A stretch of 64,000 nt of DNA. It comes from Microbacterium sp. CGR2 (lineage in GTDB: Bacteria; Actinomycetota; Actinomycetes; Actinomycetales; Microbacteriaceae). This document shows positions 26,586-34,962 of the stretch, piece by piece; within the stretch, counting starts at the first letter, position 1, and each line of letters starts with the position of its first letter. The notes beneath the pieces were generated by a model. The model saw only the letters and a program-made list of their open reading frames with translations. It did no database searches and had not been told where the DNA came from. Made by a program: the position numbers and the translations under genes. The DNA lies in the NCBI RefSeq assembly GCF_003626735.1, contig NZ_RBHX01000002.1, forward strand, positions 186,001 through 250,000. The letters run 5' to 3'.

Positions 26586-27794
26586 TTACGGAATCTGTCG
26601 ATCCTGCCAGACGGTCGGGTACCCGGGAAGGTTCTCCCCGCCGAACTTGGCGTAGTGGCCGTCGGGCATCCCGTCGTTGGCCTCGAGGTACTGGTCGAGC
26701 TCGCCCTCGGTGATCGGCTTCTGCGGAAGCACCCACTCCTTCCGCACCTCTTCGCCGGCGAAGATCATCTGCGCTGCGAGCAGAGGCGTGCGCCACTGGA
26801 AGTTGGAGTACACCGGCGCGAGTCCGGTGAGACCGGTGTCCTTCCACTTGCGGAGGAAGCTCATCTCGTCCTCACCGGTCATGACCGGGTAGTCCGCTCC
26901 GGCGTCCTCGAACGCCTCGATGGCTGCCACCGCTCCGTCACCGGCATCCATCCAGATGCCGTGCACGTCGCCCTTGGCGAGCTCGTCGCTGATGATGCTC
27001 TTGATCTCTGCAGGGTCGGCGCCGGTGAAGTGGTCCACAGCGTCGATGCCCGCCTCATCGAAGAGCTTCTTCGCACCGGCCCAGCGGTGCTCGAGCACGT
27101 CCACACCCGGGAGGATGCGCAGCGCCACGACCTTGTCGCCCTCTTCGAGGTTGTCGATGAGGAACTCTGCGGTGTCGATGCCCCACGCGAAACCGCCGAT
27201 GGGGTGGATGAACGTGACCGGGCAGTCCGTGTTCACACCGCGGTCGAACACGATGACGGGCTTGCCGGTCTCGCAGGCCCGCTCGACGGCCGGGGTCATG
27301 GCCGCCGTGCTGTTGGGCGAGATGAGGAAGACGTCGCAGTCGCCCTCGGAGATGAAGTAGTCGATGTCGGCGATCTGCGTGTCATCGGAGTCCTGCGCGT
27401 CGCGGGTCTCCATGTCGCTGATCGCGCCGGCCTCCTGCAGCGCTTTCAACTGCTCGTTCATCGTGATCCAGCCCGTCTGACGCCACGGGTTGGAGATCGA
27501 CGCATTGGCGAAGCAGGCCTTCTTCGCACCTTCGGACGCGAACTCGGCCGTGTCGACCATCTCGGCGTTGATGTGCTGGAGGTACGGCTCGTCCGCCGGT
27601 CCTTCGGGTTCGACCCCCCGCTCTTCGAACTGCTTGTCGAAGAGTTCCTGATCGAACCATTCGGTCGTCTCGGCCGACCCCTCGGGATTCTCCGACTCCG
27701 CCGGCGCCACAGACGGGTCGGTCGTACACCCGGCGAGCGCGATGAGGCCGAAGAGAGCCACCCCTGCGGTGGCGATCTTCATTGATCGACGCAT
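26586..27794 (-). CDS. sugar ABC transporter substrate-binding lipoprotein (ribose type)
   Basis: A 402-residue type I periplasmic binding protein. The lipoprotein signal ends in IALAGC (Cys23). An acidic linker follows, then the PBP fold with FANASISNPWRQTGWITMNEQLKA and the second-lobe EGDCDVFLISPNSTAAM. It is longer than E. coli RbsB, with an extra N-terminal segment of about 50 residues between lipobox and fold. AGAGGAGA precedes the ATG. The ATG overlaps the permease stop by one base (TAATG). The ligand is probably a monosaccharide or anhydrosugar. Confidence 0.93.
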   Translation of the reverse strand: MRRSMKIATAGVALFGLIALAGCTTDPSVAPAESENPEGSAETTEWFDQELFDKQFEERGVEPEGPADEPYLQHINAEMVDTAEFASEGAKKACFANASISNPWRQTGWITMNEQLKALQEAGAISDMETRDAQDSDDTQIADIDYFISEGDCDVFLISPNSTAAMTPAVERACETGKPVIVFDRGVNTDCPVTFIHPIGGFAWGIDTAEFLIDNLEEGDKVVALRILPGVDVLEHRWAGAKKLFDEAGIDAVDHFTGADPAEIKSIISDELAKGDVHGIWMDAGDGAVAAIEAFEDAGADYPVMTGEDEMSFLRKWKDTGLTGLAPVYSNFQWRTPLLAAQMIFAGEEVRKEWVLPQKPITEGELDQYLEANDGMPDGHYAKFGGENLPGYPTVWQDRQIP

Positions 27795-28834
27795 TACTGA
27801 TCTCCTCTGATTTCTGTGTGATTGGTGCTGGTGGTTGTGAGTTCTGCGGAAGTGAAGTCTGAAGGTTGTGGGCCGTGGGCGCGCCGTGCCCGGAAGGCGA
27901 CGGCGGAGTAGGCGACGGCGGCGATGATGATGACGCCCTGGACGGCATCGCGGAGGGTCGACGGGACCCCGGCGATGTTGAGCAGCATGAACAGCGCTTC
28001 GAGCGCGAAGGCTCCGGCGGCCGCCCCCACGAACCAGCCGCGGCCGCCGCCCAGCACGACGCCGCCGAGGACGACCGCGGTGATCGCGACGAACTCGTAG
28101 CCGCGCCCGACCGAGGGGTGCACGCCGGCGTAGCCGACGAGCAGGACGGCGGAGAGTGATGCCGAGAGGGAGGAGATCACGAAGGCGCGGGTGGTCACCC
28201 AGGCGCTGCGCGCACCGGCGTAGTCGACGGCCTTGGCGTTGTCGCCGACGGCGATGAGCAGTTTGCCGAGCGGGCGCTTGGTGATCCAGAGGCCGAGGGC
28301 CAGCCATGCGATGAGGATGAGGACCGCCCACGGGATGAACTCCAGGAACGGGACATCTCGGATGCCGCCACGACCGATCTCACGGAAGCTGTCCGCCGGG
28401 TTGCCGGTGGCCGCTCCGCCGGTCCACCACATCACGCCGCCGAGAAGGGCGAGCATCATGCCGAGCGTGACGATGAACGACGGGACCTTGAGCAGCGTGG
28501 TGATCACTCCGTTGACGAGTCCGACCGCCACCCCGATGACGATCATGAGCAGCAGCACGGGCACCGTGCGCGCGTCGTCTTCGCCGACGAGGTTTCCGGC
28601 GATGATCACCTGAGCGGTGATGAGCGACCCCTGCGAGAGGTCGAACTCGCCCGCGATGATGACGAAGTACTGTCCGATGGCGACGATCGCGATGGGCGCC
28701 ACCCGCTGGATGAAGCGCATGAACTGACCCGGTTCGGCGAAGCTCGGGTTCAGGACGGTGATCGCGATGAGCAGGATGACCAGGAGGAGGAAGACCGCTC
28801 CGCGAGGACTCACGAGTGTGCGCAGGGCTTTCAT
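27794..28834 (-). CDS. sugar ABC transporter permease, RbsC family (second)
   Basis: A 346-residue BPD_transp_2 permease with about ten helices. The family motif is in AIGQYFVIIAGEFDLSQGS, followed by KVPSFIVTLGMM and the coupling region ALGLWITKRPLGKLLIAVGDN. The C-terminus is a polar tail of about 25 residues, unusual but not disruptive. The start overlaps the preceding permease stop (ATGA). With the other permease it forms a heterodimeric channel, differing from E. coli Rbs, which uses one permease gene. Confidence 0.93.
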   Translation of the reverse strand: MKALRTLVSPRGAVFLLLVILLIAITVLNPSFAEPGQFMRFIQRVAPIAIVAIGQYFVIIAGEFDLSQGSLITAQVIIAGNLVGEDDARTVPVLLLMIVIGVAVGLVNGVITTLLKVPSFIVTLGMMLALLGGVMWWTGGAATGNPADSFREIGRGGIRDVPFLEFIPWAVLILIAWLALGLWITKRPLGKLLIAVGDNAKAVDYAGARSAWVTTRAFVISSLSASLSAVLLVGYAGVHPSVGRGYEFVAITAVVLGGVVLGGGRGWFVGAAAGAFALEALFMLLNIAGVPSTLRDAVQGVIIIAAVAYSAVAFRARRAHGPQPSDFTSAELTTTSTNHTEIRGDQ

Positions 28835-29913
28835 GCCCGTCCTCCTTCCGCTGCGGGACCGGTATCGGCGAGCTGTGAGGCGGCGGCCGCCATCTCGGGC
28901 TCGGCGGCCTTGGCGGCGTCGTCCCCACCCGTGCGCGTCCCGCCGGCTCCGAAGCGCGGACGGCGCCGGACGATGGCACGCCGACTGTAGATCGCGACGG
29001 CGGCGACGATGACGACACCGCGGACGACGTCCTTGAGGAACGGGTTCACCTGCATCACACTCATGACGTTGTCGACGACGGCGAGGATGGCGACACCGCC
29101 GATGGTGCCCCAGATCGAGCCCCGACCGCCGAGGAGCAGGGTGCCGCCGAGCACGACGGCGGCGATGGACAGCAGCGCGTATCCGCCCTGTTGTCCGACT
29201 GTCGGACTCCCGACGCCGAGACGGCTGGCCAGGAGGAGACCTGCGAGACCGGCGAACACGGAACACAGCACGTGCGCGGTGATGAGCGGCGGGCGCGTCC
29301 GGACGCCGGACAGCCGGGCGATCTCGGGATCGCCGCCGACGGCGAACAGATGCACGCCCGTGCGAGTGCGGTTCAGGAGGAACCAGACGACCACGGCGAG
29401 GACGATCATGATGATGGTCGACACCGGCACAGGCCCCACGCCGGTCGCGCCGATCAACTGGAACTCCCACGGCACGTTCCCCGCGGACCCCTCGAAGTTG
29501 GTGTTGAGGATGCCCTGGAGGATCAGTCCGACGCCGAGCGTCGCGATGAAGCCGTTCACCTTCAGGACCGTCACGATGAGCCCGTTGGCGAGGCCGATCG
29601 CGGCACACACCAGGAGTGTGATCGCGACGGCGGCCGGGATGTTCGCCGGATTGCCGTTCATGATCGTCGCGCCGAGAAGGCTCGACAGGCTGATCACGTA
29701 GGTGACCGAGAGATCGAGCGAGGCCCCCAGGACGACGAGCGTCTGCCCGATCGCGACGAGCCCGAGAACGCTCATGCCGGTGAGGATGTCGCGGATGTTG
29801 CCGGGGCTCAGGAAGTTGCGGCCTTCGGTCGCGACGAGGATGGCGCCGACGATGAGCACGAGGATGAGGATGCCGAGCACGATGACCGTCGAGTCGATCC
29901 GCAGACGCTTCAT
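28831..29913 (-). CDS. sugar ABC transporter permease, RbsC family (first)
   Basis: A 360-residue BPD_transp_2 permease. The family motif is in AIGQTLVVLGASLDLSVTYV, followed by KVNGFIATLGVGLILQG and TRTGVHLFAVGGDPEIARLSG. About ten helices, then a soluble Ala/Gly-rich tail of roughly 45 residues. The ATG overlaps the stop of the ATPase gene (ATGA). Its pairing with the next permease indicates a two-permease transporter. Confidence 0.93.
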   Translation of the reverse strand: MKRLRIDSTVIVLGILILVLIVGAILVATEGRNFLSPGNIRDILTGMSVLGLVAIGQTLVVLGASLDLSVTYVISLSSLLGATIMNGNPANIPAAVAITLLVCAAIGLANGLIVTVLKVNGFIATLGVGLILQGILNTNFEGSAGNVPWEFQLIGATGVGPVPVSTIIMIVLAVVVWFLLNRTRTGVHLFAVGGDPEIARLSGVRTRPPLITAHVLCSVFAGLAGLLLASRLGVGSPTVGQQGGYALLSIAAVVLGGTLLLGGRGSIWGTIGGVAILAVVDNVMSVMQVNPFLKDVVRGVVIVAAVAIYSRRAIVRRRPRFGAGGTRTGGDDAAKAAEPEMAAAASQLADTGPAAEGGRA

Positions 29914-31415
29914 CGGGCACCTCCGTCGGTCGAGCCCGTGGCGGCACCGAGGATCTCGTGCTCGGCGGAACCTGCCGGGAGCTCGGCGACGAGCTCGCCG
30001 TCGTGCATGACGAGGATCCGATCGCTCATCCCGATCACCTCCGGAAGCTCACTGGACACCATGAGGACGGCCTTTCCCTGTGCCGCGAGTTCGCGCATGA
30101 GCTGATACACGGCGTATTTCGCGCCGACGTCGATGCCTCGGGTCGGCTCGTCGAAGAGCACGATCTGGGGCTGTGTCAGCAGCCACTTGGCGAGGACGAC
30201 CTTCTGCTGGTTCCCACCCGAAAGGAAACGTGCCTCCTGGTCCAGCCCGCCCGCGCTGATCTCGAGCGAGCTGAGCACCCCCGGCACTTCTCTGCGGGCG
30301 GCGGAGGTGCGTCCGGTGAAGACGCTTCGAACGACCAGGAGTGCGTTGTCGAGCACGGACTGTCCGAGCGCGAGCCCCTGTGCTTTGCGGTCCTCCGACA
30401 CCAGGGCGAGGCCCGCGCGGACAGCGGAGCGAGCGCTGGTGATGCGCACGGGAGACCCGTCGATGCGCATCGCGCCGCGGGTGAAGGCCTGGATGCCGAA
30501 GGCACCCTCGACGAGTTCCGTGCGGCCGGAGCCCTGGAGCCCCGCGATCCCGACGATCTCGCCCGCACGCAGTGTCAGGGACACCCCGTCGACGTAGGCA
30601 TTGCCGCACCCCTCGAGCTGCAGTCGGGGCTCGCCGACGGTCGTGCCTTCCACCGCATCCGGGAAATACGACTGGATCGACCGGCCCACCATCCGCCGCA
30701 CCAGTTCGTCCGTGGTCAGCTCAGCAGTCTCGTCGGTGGAGACCAGTGCACCATCCTTGAGGATCGTGATCCGGTCGCAGAGGTCGAAGATCTCTTTCAG
30801 GCGGTGCGACACGTAGATCACGGCGACGCCCCGGGAGGTGAGTCGGCGGATGATCGCGTAGAGCAGTTCGACCTCGCGGTCGCTGAGAGCGGCGGTCGGC
30901 TCGTCCATCGAGATCACCTGCGCGTCGAAGGACAGCGCCTTCACGATCTCGACGATCTGCTGCTCCGCCACTGTCAGGGAGCCCACGCGCGACTGTGGAT
31001 CGATGAAGGAGACGCCCAGGTCGGTGAGCAGCTCGGCGGTCCTGGTGTTCATCGCCCGCTGGTCGACGAAGCCGGCACGACGCGGCTCGCGGCCGAGATA
31101 GACGTTCTGCGCCACCGTGCGTTCGGGGAGCAGCGTGAACTCCTGGAAGACGGTCACGATGCCGGCGTCCATCGCCTGTCGCGGATGCGCGTGATGCACC
31201 TCTTCCCCCTGATAGGTCACGGCGCCCTCGTCGGTCGGCTGCACACCGGCGATGATCTTCATCAGCGTGGACTTGCCCGCCCCGTTCTCGCCCACGAGAC
31301 CGTGCACCTCGCCGGGTCGCACATCGAAATCGATGCCCTTGAGCACCTCGACCCCGAAGAACGACTTGCGGATGCCGCTCACGGCGAGCACCGCCTGCGT
31401 CGTGGTCGCCGTCAT
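29910..31415 (-). CDS. sugar ABC transporter ATP-binding protein, RbsA type
   Basis: A 501-residue double ATPase. The first domain is canonical: GENGAGKST, signature LTVAEQQ (degenerate, as in RbsA), Walker B VISMDEPTAALS. The second has the usual altered Walker A GLQGSGRTE, with signature LSGGNQQK and Walker B VLFDEPTRGID. This asymmetry is normal for ribose-class transporters. The start overlaps the dehydrogenase stop by ATGA, so the dehydrogenase is the first gene of the operon and transport genes follow. Confidence 0.94.
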   Translation of the reverse strand: MTATTTQAVLAVSGIRKSFFGVEVLKGIDFDVRPGEVHGLVGENGAGKSTLMKIIAGVQPTDEGAVTYQGEEVHHAHPRQAMDAGIVTVFQEFTLLPERTVAQNVYLGREPRRAGFVDQRAMNTRTAELLTDLGVSFIDPQSRVGSLTVAEQQIVEIVKALSFDAQVISMDEPTAALSDREVELLYAIIRRLTSRGVAVIYVSHRLKEIFDLCDRITILKDGALVSTDETAELTTDELVRRMVGRSIQSYFPDAVEGTTVGEPRLQLEGCGNAYVDGVSLTLRAGEIVGIAGLQGSGRTELVEGAFGIQAFTRGAMRIDGSPVRITSARSAVRAGLALVSEDRKAQGLALGQSVLDNALLVVRSVFTGRTSAARREVPGVLSSLEISAGGLDQEARFLSGGNQQKVVLAKWLLTQPQIVLFDEPTRGIDVGAKYAVYQLMRELAAQGKAVLMVSSELPEVIGMSDRILVMHDGELVAELPAGSAEHEILGAATGSTDGGAR

Positions 31416-32521
31416 GCCATCACCTTCACCCATCGTCCGTCGTGTGCTGCCGAATCGAGGACCGCCTCCGTCAGGACGGCCGAGCGGTATCCGTCTTCGA
31501 AGGTCGGCAGACCTTCGGGATGCTCCCCGCGTGTGGCCGCGTAGACGTCGGCCACGAATCCGTTGAAGGCGTCCTGGTAGCCCATGGCATGTCCTGCCGG
31601 CACCCGCTGCAGGCGGGCCGACGCCGGGTCGGATGACGACGGGTCCCGCAGCAGCAATCGAGACTCGGCGCGCATGCCGATCCAGAGTTCTTCCGGCCGC
31701 TCCTGTTCGAAGCGCACGGTCTGCTGGGAGCCGTGCAACTCCAGCGTCAGCGCGTTCTTGCGCCCCGCCGCCATCTGGGAGATGAGCAGCGTGCCCAGCG
31801 CGCCCGACGTCGTCTCCACCAGCACCGCGACGATGTCCTCCGTGTCGACCTCGTGTCCGGCCCGCTCGGAGAAGACCCGGCGGGTTCGAGCGCTGAGAGA
31901 CCGGATGCGCTCGCCGATCACGAACTCGATGAGGTCGCACAGATGCGAGCCGATGTCGGCGAACGCCCGAGAGGCCCCCCCGGATGCGGAGCGCACGCGC
32001 CAGTCGTCATCCGTGGGAAGGAGCATCCAGTCCTGAAGGTAGGAGCAGTCGAGGGTGAGGAGTTGGCCGATGTCGCCGCGCGCCACTCGCGCCTTGGCTT
32101 CGCGCACCATCGGGTGGTAGCGGTAGACGAAGGGGACGGCGCCGACGAGGTCGTGTTCCCGGGCGGCGTCGGCGAGCTTCTGCGCGTCGCGGGCGCTCGT
32201 CGCCAGCGGCTTCTCGCAGACCACGTGCTTGCCGGCGTGGAGGGCGCGGAGGGCGAGGTCGGCGTGCGTCGCATTGGGCGTGCAGATGTGCACGACATCG
32301 ATGTCTGCCGCATCGAGCAGTGCGGCCGCGTCGCGCTCGGCCCGGTCTGCGCCGAGAGCACGCGCGGCATCGCGGCCTCCGGCGGCGGAGCGGGTCGCGA
32401 CGGCGCGCAGTTCGCCGCCGGCGTCACGCGCCGCTGTGCGGTGTACCCGCGCCATGAATCCTCCGCCGAGGATACCCGCTCGGATCGTTCCGAGACGGGT
32501 GTCTGTGACATCCGTTGTCAT
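31412..32521 (-). CDS. Gfo/Idh/MocA family dehydrogenase, first gene of sugar operon
   Basis: A 369-residue dehydrogenase. The Rossmann motif is RAGILGGGFMARVHRTA, then HICTPNATHADLALRALHAGKHV and the catalytic-lysine motif CEKPLA. The second domain has LTLDCSYLQDWMLLP and SRAFADIGSHLCDLIEF. The YLQDW and DIGSH motifs resemble levoglucosan or glycoside 3-dehydrogenases, which oxidise a ring hydroxyl with NAD+. It heads the operon coding the importer and TIM-barrel enzymes and diverges from the ROK regulator. Substrate identity is an inference. Confidence 0.92.
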   Translation of the reverse strand: MTTDVTDTRLGTIRAGILGGGFMARVHRTAARDAGGELRAVATRSAAGGRDAARALGADRAERDAAALLDAADIDVVHICTPNATHADLALRALHAGKHVVCEKPLATSARDAQKLADAAREHDLVGAVPFVYRYHPMVREAKARVARGDIGQLLTLDCSYLQDWMLLPTDDDWRVRSASGGASRAFADIGSHLCDLIEFVIGERIRSLSARTRRVFSERAGHEVDTEDIVAVLVETTSGALGTLLISQMAAGRKNALTLELHGSQQTVRFEQERPEELWIGMRAESRLLLRDPSSSDPASARLQRVPAGHAMGYQDAFNGFVADVYAATRGEHPEGLPTFEDGYRSAVLTEAVLDSAAHDGRWVKVMA

Positions 32522-32548
32522 GTCGGCGAGTCTGACACACCGGCCGAC

Positions 32549-32574
32549 ACTTTTGCTAGCTCTTCGTCAAAAGT
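32549..32574. promoter_or_regulatory. candidate ROK-repressor operator
   Basis: Perfect inverted repeat ACTTTTG, 12 nt, CAAAAGT, in the AT-rich 114-bp gap between the divergent sugar operon and the ROK gene. T-tract/A-tract arms of this kind suit a winged-helix dimer. Promoter hexamers around it are not clear enough to place. Confidence 0.5.
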
Positions 32575-32623
32575 TGTTTGTAACGAATTCGAAGTCAATC
32601 GGCAGGACTCCGAAGTGCTGTGG

Positions 32624-32629
32624 TTTACT
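32624..32629 (+). promoter_or_regulatory. -10 element of leaderless promoter, ROK regulator
   Basis: TTTACT, 6 nt before the ATG at 32636. Confidence 0.4.
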
Positions 32630-32635
32630 GACGCA

Positions 32636-33874
32636 ATGGTTGACGTTCTGCGCGCTGTCGCGGCGACGAGTCCCGGAGCCGGTGAGATCTTCCAGATCCT
32701 CCGCGACGGCCACGCACGCACCAAAGCCGAGCTGGCCGCTCTCACCGGCCTCGCCCGCTCGACCGTGTCGTCACGCGTCGACGCACTGCTCGCGGCCGAC
32801 CTCCTCCGCCCCGCAGGCGAAGCCGCGTCGACCGGCGGTCGCCCTCCGGCCCGTGTGGCGTTCAACCCTCGCGCCGGACTGGTCCTCGCCGTCGACCTCG
32901 GCGCAACCCATGCCACGGTCGCCGTCGCCGACCTGGCGGGAGTCATCCTCGACGCGCGCACCCGCACGATCGACATCAGCGACGGTCCGGAGATCCTCCT
33001 CGACACGATGCTCGCGGAGGGCACGGCACTGCTCGGCGCACCGGCCGCCGCCGAGTTGCCGCTCCTCGGGATCGGCATCGGCGTGCCTGGCCCGGTCGAG
33101 CACTCCACGGGCCGACCGACCAACCCGCCGATCATGCCCGGCTGGGACCGGTTCGACATCCCCGGCCACGTGCAGCAGACCCTCGACGTCCCCGTGCTCG
33201 TCGACAACGACGTCAACATCCTGGCCCTCGGAGAGCAGGCGACGAGCTGGCCTCAGGTCGACGACCTGATCTTCGTCAAGGTGTCGACCGGCATCGGCGC
33301 CGGCATCATCGCCGGCGGACAGCTGCAACGCGGCGCCCAGGGCTCCGCCGGCGACATGGGTCACGTCCAGGTGCCCACCGCGGCCGATTCCGCACGCGAG
33401 CCCGGCGACGAACGCGACCTCGAGGCTCTCGCCAGCGGATCCGCCCTCGCGGTCGCCCTGCAGAACGACGGCCACGAGGCGCACAGCGCCTCGGACGTCG
33501 TCGATCTGGTGCGTTCGGGCAACGCCGCCGCCATCGAGGCCACACGTCAGGCGGGCCGTGACGTGGGCGAGGTGCTGGCCACCGTCGTCAACCTGCTGAA
33601 CCCCTCGATCATCGTGCTCGGAGGGAGCATCGCGCGCGCCGGCGAGCATCTGCTCGCCGGCGTGCGCGAGGTCGTCTATCGCCGCTCCATCCCGCTGGCG
33701 ACACAGCACCTCGCCATCGTGCAGTCACAGGCGGGCGACCGCGCCGCCGTGCTGGGTGCGGCCATCATGGTCGCCCGCGAGGTGCTCTCACCGGCGAACG
33801 TCGATCGCCATCTCGCCGATTCTCAGAGCGTGGCCTCGAAAGGGTCGAAGTCCGCGTCGATGGCGCCGACCTGA
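32636..33874 (+). CDS. ROK-family transcriptional repressor
   Basis: A 412-residue sugar-responsive repressor. A winged helix-turn-helix lies at the N-terminus (KAELAALTGLARSTVSSRVDALLAADLL). The ROK kinase-like fold follows, with VDLGATHATVAVADLAG, GIGVPGPVEHSTG, DNDVNILALGEQ and STGIGAGII. The CxCGxxGC zinc motif normally found after GHVxV is absent: the stretch reads ADSAREPGDERDLEALAS with no cysteine. It is divergent from the sugar operon and probably its repressor. Its last 52 bp overlap the convergent dehydrogenase gene. Confidence 0.92.
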   Translation: MVDVLRAVAATSPGAGEIFQILRDGHARTKAELAALTGLARSTVSSRVDALLAADLLRPAGEAASTGGRPPARVAFNPRAGLVLAVDLGATHATVAVADLAGVILDARTRTIDISDGPEILLDTMLAEGTALLGAPAAAELPLLGIGIGVPGPVEHSTGRPTNPPIMPGWDRFDIPGHVQQTLDVPVLVDNDVNILALGEQATSWPQVDDLIFVKVSTGIGAGIIAGGQLQRGAQGSAGDMGHVQVPTAADSAREPGDERDLEALASGSALAVALQNDGHEAHSASDVVDLVRSGNAAAIEATRQAGRDVGEVLATVVNLLNPSIIVLGGSIARAGEHLLAGVREVVYRRSIPLATQHLAIVQSQAGDRAAVLGAAIMVAREVLSPANVDRHLADSQSVASKGSKSASMAPT

Positions 33875-34962
33875 TCGAGCGTGCTCTCCACGGCGACGAA
33901 GCTGCGGGCTTCCGCCGCCTCCTCGATCGACAGCAGCGTGTCGAGCACGTGGTACCCGAACTCGCCGGTCGCGACATGCGGACGATCGGCCGCGATCGAG
34001 CGTGCCATGTCGAGCAGCCCGACACCGCGCCCGGAGAGCACGCCCTCCTGGGCCACATCGACGATCTCCTGCTCGATCGGCTCCGGCGGGACGAAGAGCC
34101 GTCGCAGCGGACGGGTGATCGAGATCGCTCCCCCGAACGTGTTCGGGTCGGGGATGACGATCGTGCCCTCGGTTCCGGTGATCTCCACGATCCCCTGGCG
34201 GAGCATCGGCGAATCCGTGCTGTAGAGGCTCTGCGCCTGGCCGCCGCCTTCGAAGTCCATCAGCACGCTGAGCGTCGACGGGATCTCGACGGGGAACTCC
34301 TGGCCGGCCAGCTCGCCGACCTGCACCCGTCTGGTCGGTGTCCCCTGCAGCCCGAGCGCCGCCACGGAGGCGACAGGACCGAACACGTGCACGAGCGCCG
34401 ACACGTAGTACGGGCCCATGTCGAGGAGCGGGCCCGCACCCTTGGCGTAGAGGAAGGACGGGTTCGGGTGGAAGATCTCCGGACCCTGCCACTGGAAGGT
34501 CGTCTGCGCGAACAGCGGGCGGCCGATGTCGCCGCGCGCGATCGCCCGCTTGGCCGTCTGCACGCCGGGCCCGAGCACGGTGTCGGGTGCCACGCCGACA
34601 CGAAGGCCCGCCGCATCCGCCGTCTGCAGCAGCCGGCGCGACTCCTCCCGACTGACACCGATCGGCTTCTCCGTCCAGACGTGCTTGCCCGCGGCGATGA
34701 TCGCCTCGGAGACCTCCACGTGCACGGCGGGGATGGTGAGGTTCACGACGATGTCGATCGAGGGGTCGTCGAGCACGGTGGCGACTCCGCCGGCACGCGG
34801 CACGCCGTACTTCTCGGCCTGTGCCTTCGCACGCTCCTCGATCAGGTCACCGATCGCGACGACACGCACGTCGGGGAACGTGGTGAGGTTCGACAGGTAC
34901 TGGTCGCTGATGTTCCCCGCGCCGATGATGCCGACGCCGACGGGGCCCGTTCCGATCGCCAT
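33823..34962 (-). CDS. Gfo/Idh/MocA family dehydrogenase, second of the island
   Basis: A 379-residue dehydrogenase. The Rossmann start is VGVGIIGAGNISDQYLSNL, with the catalytic-lysine motif TEKPIGVSREES and the second domain PLLDMGPYYVSALVHVFGPV. It pairs with the TIM-barrel gene just upstream: the TGA of that gene and this ATG share one base (TGATG). This dehydrogenase plus isomerase pair repeats the logic of the main operon. The 3' end overlaps the ROK gene by 52 bp on the opposite strand. Substrate unknown. Confidence 0.92.
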   Translation of the reverse strand: MAIGTGPVGVGIIGAGNISDQYLSNLTTFPDVRVVAIGDLIEERAKAQAEKYGVPRAGGVATVLDDPSIDIVVNLTIPAVHVEVSEAIIAAGKHVWTEKPIGVSREESRRLLQTADAAGLRVGVAPDTVLGPGVQTAKRAIARGDIGRPLFAQTTFQWQGPEIFHPNPSFLYAKGAGPLLDMGPYYVSALVHVFGPVASVAALGLQGTPTRRVQVGELAGQEFPVEIPSTLSVLMDFEGGGQAQSLYSTDSPMLRQGIVEITGTEGTIVIPDPNTFGGAISITRPLRRLFVPPEPIEQEIVDVAQEGVLSGRGVGLLDMARSIAADRPHVATGEFGYHVLDTLLSIEEAAEARSFVAVESTLDQVGAIDADFDPFEATL

